Positions 1-4,713 of a stretch of DNA of 8,907 nt are shown in pieces. The notes below the pieces were generated by a model. The model worked only from the letters and a program-made list of their open reading frames with translations, did not search any database and was not told where the DNA came from. Location: NCBI GenBank assembly GCA_020426425.1, contig JAGQQB010000139.1:1-8907 (forward strand). The letters run 5' to 3'. A program made the position numbers and the translations under genes. The stretch's first letter is position 1; each line of letters opens with the position of its first letter. The DNA is from Planctomycetaceae bacterium. Lineage in GTDB: Bacteria > Planctomycetota > Planctomycetia > Planctomycetales > Planctomycetaceae.

Positions 1-545
1 TCGCGCAGGTGCTTTGGCTCGCGAACAACACGCATTCCGCGCCCGCCTCCGCCGTGAGCCGCTTTGATAATGACCGGATAACCCAATCGCTTCGCTTCGG
101 ACTCAGCGTCATCAGCAGTCACCAGCGGCTTGTCGCTGCCCGTCAGCACTGGAACTTCGGCATCAATGGCGATTCGGCGTGCAGAGGTCTTATCGCCCAG
201 TTGTTCGAGGATTTCCGACGTCGGTCCGACAAACTTGATGCCCGCAGCATCGCACGCCCGCACCAAATTTGGATTCTCCGAGAGGAACCCATAGCCCGGG
301 TGAATGGCATCAACCCCGTTTTCCTTCGCAATGGCGACAATACTCTCGATGTCCAGGTAGGACCGGATCGGTTCCCCTTCGGCTCCCACACAGTACGCCT
401 CGTCTGCCTTGAAACGGTGCAGGGCATATCGATCTTCGTGTGCGTAGATGGCGACCGTGCGGATGCCCAGTTCCGTGGCACTGCGGAACACACGGATGGC
501 AATCTCGCTGCGGTTGGCGACGAGCAGTTTGCGAATGGGGGGCAT
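1..545 (-). CDS. pyc: Pyruvate carboxylase, N-terminal part (biotin carboxylase domain), truncated by window edge
   Basis: Pyruvate carboxylase makes oxaloacetate from pyruvate, bicarbonate and ATP (anaplerosis) in the cytoplasm. The visible 181 residues are the start of the biotin carboxylase domain. Seen: the opening MPPIRKLLVANRSEIAIRVF (residues 1-20), then HEDRYALHRFKADEAY (36-51), DAIHPGYGFLSENP (79-92), KFVGPTSE (104-111) and the ATP-grasp glycine-rich loop KAAHGGGGRGMR (161-172). The HEDRYALHRFKADEAY and SYLDIE blocks match pyruvate carboxylases better than the stand-alone acetyl-CoA carboxylase subunit AccC, which is the main alternative. The full protein would be about 1,150 residues and continues beyond position 1, so the carboxyltransferase and biotinyl domains cannot be checked. 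The ATG at 545 places the family's usual N-terminus. I see no clear Shine-Dalgarno sequence upstream of it. The gene is divergent from the ArsC-like gene, with 194 nt between the starts. Confidence 0.87.
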   Translation of the reverse strand, partial: MPPIRKLLVANRSEIAIRVFRSATELGIRTVAIYAHEDRYALHRFKADEAYCVGAEGEPIRSYLDIESIVAIAKENGVDAIHPGYGFLSENPNLVRACDAAGIKFVGPTSEILEQLGDKTSARRIAIDAEVPVLTGSDKPLVTADDAESEAKRLGYPVIIKAAHGGGGRGMRVVREPKHLR

Positions 546-577
546 GTGGAGGCAGGGGGGTACGAGTGTGGCTGCAG

Positions 578-594
578 AGTCGACGAAGTCGACT
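578..594. repeat. Short perfect inverted repeat upstream of pyc
   Basis: The 7-base arms AGTCGAC and GTCGACT are separated by GAA. The site lies 33 nt upstream of the pyc start, inside the divergent spacer 546-739. It could be an operator or a 5'-UTR hairpin, but a palindrome this short may be chance. No convincing sigma-70 promoter was found beside it. Confidence 0.35.
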
Positions 595-739
595 GATCGA
601 ATCCGATTAAAGTCTGGCGAACTGTCCGCGAGATGCAAGTCAGGCAATCGGTCAGGAACTGGTTCGAAAACGACACGTGAAGGACTATCATTCCTTAGCG
701 AACAAACGCCCCCAATCCTCAGAACCGTCCCCGACATCC

Positions 740-1090
740 ATGGCTCCTCAAATCAACTGGTATTACCACCGCAACGGCTGCAAGACCTGCTTGCGAATGC
801 AGGCGTATCTGAACGAGCATGGCATTGCCCCCCAGCAGATCGAGAGCGCGAACAAGGTGCGGTACGATTTTGACCAAGCCAAAGCACTGCTCGCGGGGAT
901 CAACCGCATTGTCTCCACGCGAGGAAAGTCTGCGACGACACTGAACCTGAAAGGGGGTGCTGTGGACGATGCCGCGCTCGAAAAGGCGATCATCGGTCCC
1001 AGCGGCAAGTTCCGGTCCCCGGCGATCAAAGTCGGCAAGACGCTGCTGATCGGGTTCCATGAAACGGCGTTTGACGAGTATCTGTTGTAG
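740..1090 (+). CDS. ArsC/Spx-family thioredoxin-fold protein (116 aa)
   Basis: A small cytoplasmic protein of the arsenate reductase (ArsC)/Spx-like thioredoxin-fold group. Seen: a beta strand followed by the redox-type motif NGCKTC (Cys14 and Cys17), a helix, a central helical section (about residues 37-85), then a probable cis-proline segment KFRSPAIKVGKTLLIGF (90-106; Ser93-Pro94) ending in a short helix. The length of 116 aa fits the family. True ArsC uses one N-terminal Cys and Spx uses CxxC. The CxxC here suggests thiol/disulfide exchange or arsenate reduction, and the substrate is unknown. As I recall, some planctomycete relatives are annotated as ArsC family (seleno)proteins; here both positions are ordinary Cys (TGC). 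I chose the ATG at 740 because homology begins at MAPQINWYYH. An in-frame ATG at 677 would add 21 low-complexity residues. No clear Shine-Dalgarno sequence is visible. Confidence 0.8.
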   Translation: MAPQINWYYHRNGCKTCLRMQAYLNEHGIAPQQIESANKVRYDFDQAKALLAGINRIVSTRGKSATTLNLKGGAVDDAALEKAIIGPSGKFRSPAIKVGKTLLIGFHETAFDEYLL

Positions 1091-1096
1091 GGGCGA

Positions 1097-1210
1097 AGGA
1101 ACGGAGGATGGAGGAACCAGGATCGAGGAATTCTCGGGAAGAAGGCGGCTTGCAGCCGGGGGGGCTCAATGATGGATTCTCCTGCCCTCGGCCCTCGATC
1201 TCTGATCCCT
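1097..1210. repeat. 7-bp-periodic AGGANNN array and an opposite-strand counterpart in the spacer before rpmI
   Basis: Positions 1097-1132 read as heptads beginning AGGA (AGGAACG, one extra G, AGGATGG, AGGAACC, AGGATCG, AGGAATT). On the opposite strand, 1210 down to 1182 reads AGGGATC, AGAGATCG, AGGGCCG, AGGGCAG, so the second array is inverted relative to the first. The best-matching piece is GATCGAGG at 1121-1128 against CCTCGATC at 1193-1200. The arrays occupy most of the 215-nt spacer between the ArsC-like gene and rpmI. No gene is visible there, and the promoter for rpmI must lie in or after this element. The arrays are degenerate, but the 7-nt phase is readable by eye. Confidence 0.6.
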
Positions 1211-1305
1211 CACAATTTTCAGTCGCTGGAGTGGAAATTCCCCCATCGTCTTCGCTAAGATGCTCGCTTCGATTTTTCGAGAGCTTGCGTTTACGGAATG
1301 CACAA

Positions 1306-1509
1306 ATGGCGAAAGTCAAGACACACAAAGGGATTGCGAAACGGTTCAAGTTGACCGGATCAGGGAAGAAAGCGACGCACCGTAGCGCGAATCGCGGCCA
1401 CATTCTGGGAAAGAAGTCGGCCAAGAGGAAGCGCCAACTCCGCGGTTCCGGGATCGTCTGTGGGGCTTCGGCCAAGATGATTGCGGAAGCCCTGCGGCCC
1501 GGCATGTAG
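1306..1509 (+). CDS. rpmI: 50S ribosomal protein L35
   Basis: L35 is a small, very basic protein of the large ribosomal subunit. The 67-residue product begins MAKVKTHKGIAKRFKLTGSG and contains the family's Lys/Arg-rich middle (KKATHRSANRGHILGKKSAKRKRQLRG, here about residues 21-47, described in two overlapping blocks: HRSANRGHILGKKSAKR and KRKRQLRG). It ends in a short hydrophobic/acidic helix (AKMIAEALRPGM). The length is normal for the family. The ATG at 1306 gives the canonical start. A longer in-frame reading from 1108 runs through the heptad repeats and is not credible. The Shine-Dalgarno match is weak (CGGA at 1294-1297). The gene is followed after 81 nt by rplT, the usual partner. The infC gene that often precedes rpmI is absent. 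Confidence 0.95.
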   Translation: MAKVKTHKGIAKRFKLTGSGKKATHRSANRGHILGKKSAKRKRQLRGSGIVCGASAKMIAEALRPGM

Positions 1510-1548
1510 TTCACCGCTCGTCCCCCTGAAGGGTTTCACACAATGTGT

Positions 1549-1570
1549 CCGGTCCGTTGACCGGTTTTTT
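1549..1570 (+). terminator. Intrinsic-terminator-like hairpin between rpmI and rplT (possible attenuator)
   Basis: A perfect 6-bp stem, CCGGTC (1549-1554) and GACCGG (1559-1564), closes a CGTT loop and is followed at once by six T residues (1565-1570). This is the textbook form of a Rho-independent terminator. It lies 20 nt upstream of the rplT ATG, inside what should be one operon. Two small potential hairpins precede it: CCCTGAAGGG, and ACAC-AAT-GTGT just before the stem. L20 is known to repress its own operon through leader RNA in E. coli and Bacillus, so an attenuation role is plausible but is inference. It could also simply reduce read-through, with rplT having its own promoter. Confidence 0.65.
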
Positions 1571-1590
1571 GAGAAGGCAGGTATCGAGCA

Positions 1591-1944
1591 ATGCGTGTTA
1601 AATACGGCAAGGCCCGACGGAAGAAAAAGAACCGTCTGTTCCGGGAAGCCAAAGGGAATTACGGTGGCCGGAGCAAACTCTGGCGGACAGTGCAGGAAAC
1701 CATCCTGCGGTCGCGGGCGTATGCATTCCGTGATCGTCGGGCGCGCAAGCGCACGTTCCGTGCTTTGTGGATCACCCGCATCACGGCGGCTTGCATGTCC
1801 CGTGAGTTGCGGTATTCGCAGTTCATGTACGGTCTGAAGAAGGCTGGCATCGAAGTCAACCGTAAGATGCTGAGCGAAATCGCGATTCACAACCCTGCGG
1901 TCTTCGACGAGATTTGCGATCGCGCCAAGGCCGCCCTGGCCTGA
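1591..1944 (+). CDS. rplT: 50S ribosomal protein L20
   Basis: L20 binds 23S rRNA early in large-subunit assembly and represses its own operon in several bacteria. The 117-residue product has the expected basic N-terminal extension (MRVKYGKARRKKKNRLFREA), then AKGNYGGRSKLWRTVQETILRS split over residues 20-41, the RDRRARKRTFRALWITRI core (48-65), and the globular domain with SQFMYGLKKAGIEVNRKMLS (76-95) and HNPAVFDEI (99-107). The length and all blocks are normal for the family. The start at 1591 follows a purine stretch (GAGAAGGCAGG, 1571-1581) that can serve as ribosome binding site. It lies 81 nt downstream of rpmI, with a terminator-like hairpin between them. A further hairpin follows before rnpA. 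Confidence 0.96.
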   Translation: MRVKYGKARRKKKNRLFREAKGNYGGRSKLWRTVQETILRSRAYAFRDRRARKRTFRALWITRITAACMSRELRYSQFMYGLKKAGIEVNRKMLSEIAIHNPAVFDEICDRAKAALA

Positions 1945-1962
1945 GAGTGAGTCTGCACACTC

Positions 1963-2001
1963 CAGCCCGGCGGATGCGATTGTGACTCCGTCGGGCTGTT
2001 T
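1963..2001 (+). terminator. Hairpin after rplT, probable terminator or partial terminator
   Basis: A 12-bp stem is formed by CAGCCCGGCGGA (1963-1974) and TCCGTCGGGCTG (1987-1998), with one G-U pair and a 12-nt loop, followed by TTT (1999-2001). It starts 19 nt after the rplT stop. The T tract is short, so it may only partly terminate. It separates rplT from rnpA, which begins 43 nt further on. Confidence 0.55.
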
Positions 2002-2043
2002 CATGCGCTAAATGCATTGCATGGATGAATTCTGAAACGCGCC

Positions 2044-2412
2044 ATGACCGAGCCAGACGCATCCCGGTATCGCTTTCGCCCGGAGCAACGGCTGCGTCGA
2101 CCAGCGGACTACGAACGGGTGTACGATCTGCGGCAGCGGGCCAGTGATGACCGGCTGCTCATCTTTGCCGCGAGAAATGAGCTGACGCACACCCGCATCG
2201 GTTGCAGCGTTTCCCGCAAGCAGGGGAACTCGGTCGTTCGACATCGCCTCAAGCGGCTGCTCCGCGAAGCCTTTCGGCTGAGCCAACGCGATCTCCCGAG
2301 CGGCCTCGATCTGATTCTGATCCCACGCCAAGGGGCCGACTTGAGTGTGGATACGATTCGGGCATCGCTCGTACGACTCATTGGCAAGCTGGCTCAGCGG
2401 GAGTTGCGTTAG
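2044..2412 (+). CDS. rnpA: Ribonuclease P protein component
   Basis: RnpA is the basic protein subunit that helps the RNase P RNA cleave 5' leaders from precursor tRNAs. The 122-residue product shows the family order: RFRPEQRLRRPADYERVY (about 10-27), where RnpA proteins carry their first basic element and F-x-x-V segment; RIGCSVSRKQGNSVVRHR (51-68); the signature helix LKRLLREAFR (69-78); and SGLDLILIPRQGA (86-98). The length is typical. The usual RNR tripeptide in the signature reads RHR here (His67). The ATG at 2044 is the only start consistent with the N-terminus, and there is no obvious Shine-Dalgarno sequence. rnpA normally follows rpmH near the origin. Here rpmH is absent and rnpA follows rplT. 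Its stop lies 8 nt from the stop of the convergent rhomboid gene. Confidence 0.9.
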   Translation: MTEPDASRYRFRPEQRLRRPADYERVYDLRQRASDDRLLIFAARNELTHTRIGCSVSRKQGNSVVRHRLKRLLREAFRLSQRDLPSGLDLILIPRQGADLSVDTIRASLVRLIGKLAQRELR

Positions 2413-2420
2413 CGACGAAC

Positions 2421-3239
2421 TCAGTAAAACGACCGTCCACGCCGCCGATGCCGCATCTGGATGGCTCGGGAGTCATCCCGCAGCAAGTTGGCAGGTTGCG
2501 TGAGCCGCAGTGAGTCAGCCGCAAAGGCGATTGCCAGCCCGACGACAAAGCCGCCGATGTGCGCCCACCACGCGACGCCGCCAGCCTGCGTCGACAGGAT
2601 GGACATTGTTCCTTGCAGGAATTGCATGCCGAACCAGAAGCCCAGGAAGATCCACGCTGGTAGGACGACGATCTGGGCAATCGCTCCGAGTGGAATGAGC
2701 GCTTTCACTTGCGCGTTGCGATACCACAGAAAGTATGCCCCCATGACCCCGGCAATCGCTCCGCTGGCCCCAATAGTCGGGATGTTGGATCCCGGCTCAC
2801 TCGCCAGATGAACCAAACTCGCGCCAATGCCACTCACCAGATAGAACGCCGCGTAGCCCAAATGCCCGAAACGGTCCTCCACGTTGTCGCCAAAGATGAA
2901 CAGGAACCACATGTTCCCCAAGATGTGCATCCAACCGCCATGCAGGAAAATGCAGGTGAGGGCCGTCAAGAATGGGGGAACCGCCGATGGGGCCGCCTCC
3001 CGAGTGACGATCACCTCGCTCGGCCCATATTGCGTCTGTTCGACATCGAGAGCGTCGATCTCGATGACTGCCTGGGGCTCAACGACACGATGGGGAATCA
3101 TGCCATAGCGTTCCACCATCGATGGTTCTCCGGGTTGGTCGCCCAACTGGAACAGAAACACTACGGCGCAACACGCGATCACGGCGTAGTTCACAAACGG
3201 AGTCGTCCGCGACGGTATGTTGTCCTGCAGAGGGAGCAT
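2421..3239 (-). CDS. Rhomboid family intramembrane serine protease (272 aa)
   Basis: A multi-pass membrane serine protease that cleaves transmembrane substrates. Numbering from the ATG at 3239: the N-terminus MLPLQDNIPSRTTPFVNYAV is typical of bacterial rhomboids, followed by TM1 (about 15-33). A long extracytoplasmic loop (about 34-90) leads to HGGWMHILGNMWFLFIFG (100-117), which carries the conserved His and Asn that help form the oxyanion hole. The catalytic serine is Ser159 in GASGAIAG and the partner histidine is His227 in AHIGG, so the enzyme should be active. The C-terminal tail (after about 245) is cytoplasmic and basic (RHRRRGRSFY). An upstream in-frame TTG at 3287 would add 16 residues that do not look like family sequence and has no ribosome binding site. 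The gene is on the same strand as moxR, but 340 nt of repeat DNA separate them. Its substrate cannot be inferred. Confidence 0.93.
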   Translation of the reverse strand: MLPLQDNIPSRTTPFVNYAVIACCAVVFLFQLGDQPGEPSMVERYGMIPHRVVEPQAVIEIDALDVEQTQYGPSEVIVTREAAPSAVPPFLTALTCIFLHGGWMHILGNMWFLFIFGDNVEDRFGHLGYAAFYLVSGIGASLVHLASEPGSNIPTIGASGAIAGVMGAYFLWYRNAQVKALIPLGAIAQIVVLPAWIFLGFWFGMQFLQGTMSILSTQAGGVAWWAHIGGFVVGLAIAFAADSLRLTQPANLLRDDSRAIQMRHRRRGRSFY

Positions 3240-3290
3240 CGGGGGGCGTCGTGTGTGCGAGTAAGAGAAGGGTGAAGAGAAAGTCAAACC

Positions 3291-3568
3291 CGAAATTCGA
3301 AGCTCGAAATCCGAAACAAATTCTAAGGCCGAAATTCGAAACCGTCAGCATGAATTCGGAAGGCTCAGCAGCCGGATGACAAAGGAAACCCGAAGCGTCA
3401 GCGAGGGATCAACGGCCCACGGAGGTCTGGTCTGCGTGTCAAATTATCCCTCGCTGACGCTTCGGGTTACCTCTCATCTGTTTTTCAACGTGCTGTCATG
3501 CAAACAACGTCAGCCGTTTCGGTCCTTCGAGTTTCTGATTTGTTTCGAATTTCGAGCTTCGGATTTCG
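3291..3568. repeat. Composite intergenic element: heptad-periodic outer inverted repeat
   Basis: The outer arms 3291-3320 and 3539-3568 are 30 nt each and are reverse complements at 28 of 30 positions. Both are built from 7-bp units of the form GRNNTTC: on the plus strand GAATTTC, GAGCTTC, GGATTTC, GAACTTC in phase from 3547 to 3574, and the same type of units on the minus strand in the left arm. A further copy of CCGAAATTCGAA occurs at 3329-3340. The arms flank the inner perfect inverted repeat described separately. The element fills the 340-nt gap between the rhomboid start and the moxR stop, and I see no gene in it. Translated, such arrays give Phe/Arg/Ser-rich nonsense peptides of a kind I have seen annotated as hypothetical proteins in planctomycetes. 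Confidence 0.85.
3383..3472. repeat. Perfect 23-bp inverted repeat (planctomycete-type CCCGAAGCGTCAGCGAGGG palindrome)
   Basis: Arms 3387-3409 and 3446-3468 are exact reverse complements (23 of 23). They extend to 3383-3409 and 3446-3472 with one mismatch (26 of 27). The loop is 36 nt (3410-3445). The core CCCGAAGCGTCAGCGAGGG is a sequence I recognise, from memory, as a common dispersed repeat in planctomycete genomes; in translation it gives the peptides ETRSVSEG and PSLTLRV seen in many spurious hypotheticals. Transcribed from either strand it would form a long stable hairpin, which could end moxR transcripts or protect mRNA 3' ends. Mobility (REP- or MITE-like) is inference. Confidence 0.85.
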
Positions 3569-3579
3569 AACTTCCCGCA

Positions 3580-4521
3580 TCAATTCGGCACCACCGCCTT
3601 GTCGACAATCTGCTGGATCACCTGTCGCGCCCTTTGTCGTTGCCCTTCGCGAATCACGCCGCCGCACAACACGCGGTGGGCGAGCACAGGAATCGCGAGA
3701 TGTTTCACGTCATCGGGAGTAGCGTAATCGCGACCGGAGACCAAAGCGAGACTTTGCACCGCCCGGTACATTGTCAATGCTCCGCGAGTGGAGACACCAA
3801 GCGACAGTTGTTCATGCGTCCGGGTCGCTTCGACGATGTCGAGAATGTAGTCCGAGATCGACTCATCGACACGGACCTCGCGGACCTGCTGCTGTAACTC
3901 CCGCAGTTGTTCCGAGACCAGCACCGGTTGCAGTTTCTCGACCGGTTCTCCAGACCGGTGACTGCGAAAGACCTCGCGTTCCGCCGCCCGGTTTGGATAG
4001 CCGACTTCAATGCGCAGCATGAACCGGTCGAGCTGGTTCTCGGGCAAGGGATACGTCCCTTCGAACTCAAACGGATTCTGCGTGGCGAGTACAAAGAACG
4101 GGCGGCTCAGCGGATAGGTCTTCCCTTCGACCGATACCTGGCGCTCCATCATCGCTTCGAGCAGGGCGCTTTGCGTTCGGGGTGTGGTGCGGTTGATCTC
4201 ATCGGCCAGTAGCACGTTGGTGAAAATCGGTCCCTGCCGGAACTCGAATTCCCCTTTGTTTGGCAGAAAGACGCTCGACCCCAGAATGTCGCTGGGCAAC
4301 AGGTCGGGCGTGCATTGCAGGCGGGAGAACTGACAGTTCAGGCTTTGTGCGATGGCTTTGGCGAGCGACGTCTTGCCGACGCCGGGCGCGTCTTCAATTA
4401 GCAAATGCCCTTCCCCGAGCAGCGCCACGATCGCCAATTCGATCACCGCCTCTTTGCCGAGCAACACCGAGGCGATGTTGGTTTTCAATGTCTGGATGCG
4501 CTCTTGCGATGGTTGACTCAC
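3580..4521 (-). CDS. MoxR family AAA+ ATPase (313 aa)
   Basis: MoxR ATPases are hexameric AAA+ chaperone-like motors that usually work with von Willebrand factor A or DUF58 proteins to mature or activate other proteins. Seen: Walker A DAPGVGKT (44-51), Walker B LLADEIN (104-110), sensor 1 LATQNP (145-150), the MoxR hallmark YPLPENQLDRFM (157-168) with the likely arginine finger Arg166, sensor 2 region GVSTRGAL, and a C-terminal helical lid ending in the REGQRQRARQVIQQIVDKAV segment. The length is typical. The start is GTG at 4521, preceded by GGAG (minus strand; plus coordinates 4528-4531) at 6-nt spacing. It is divergent from the sulfatase, with 192 nt between starts. Downstream lies only repeat DNA, so the usual DUF58 partner is not adjacent. 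The biological client is unknown. Confidence 0.94.
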   Translation of the reverse strand: MSQPSQERIQTLKTNIASVLLGKEAVIELAIVALLGEGHLLIEDAPGVGKTSLAKAIAQSLNCQFSRLQCTPDLLPSDILGSSVFLPNKGEFEFRQGPIFTNVLLADEINRTTPRTQSALLEAMMERQVSVEGKTYPLSRPFFVLATQNPFEFEGTYPLPENQLDRFMLRIEVGYPNRAAEREVFRSHRSGEPVEKLQPVLVSEQLRELQQQVREVRVDESISDYILDIVEATRTHEQLSLGVSTRGALTMYRAVQSLALVSGRDYATPDDVKHLAIPVLAHRVLCGGVIREGQRQRARQVIQQIVDKAVVPN

Positions 4522-4713
4522 AACTGGCTCCGCTGAGGCCGGGTGAAGAAACTCTGGATGGGATTCTCGGCAATTCGCTCAGGATCATAGCGACTTACGC
4601 CTGGGATCGGTAAAGTGGCGGCTCGAATTCACACTTCTCGATCCGTTGCCACGTCGATCTGGCATCCGGGCAAACGTCCCGGTGGAGCACAGCACACATT
4701 CCGAGGGAGACTC

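Noticed and set aside
677..739. ArsC-like protein starting at the ATG at 677
   Set aside because: The 21 extra residues are low-complexity and precede the normal thioredoxin-fold first strand.
1108..1305. N-terminal extension of L35 from 1108
   Set aside because: It reads through the heptad arrays; L35 is about 65 residues in all bacteria and starts at MAKVKTHKG.
3240..3287. Rhomboid start at the in-frame TTG at 3287
   Set aside because: The added 16 residues are not family-like, and the start would sit at the edge of the repeat element; MLPLQDNIPSRT at 3239 is the typical N-terminus.
3291..3571. Possible CRISPR array
   Set aside because: The repeats are inverted, with 7-bp units and no regular spacers, and no cas genes are present.
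3376..3897. 173-aa plus-strand reading frame between the rhomboid and moxR genes
   Set aside because: It translates the repeat element (ETRSVSEG and PSLTLRV peptides) and then the moxR gene in antisense; no independent protein features.
4615..4713. Longer sulfatase starting at the GTG at 4615
   Set aside because: It would place 33 polar residues before a clear signal peptide and lacks a ribosome binding site, while the ATG at 4714 has GAGGG 6 nt upstream.
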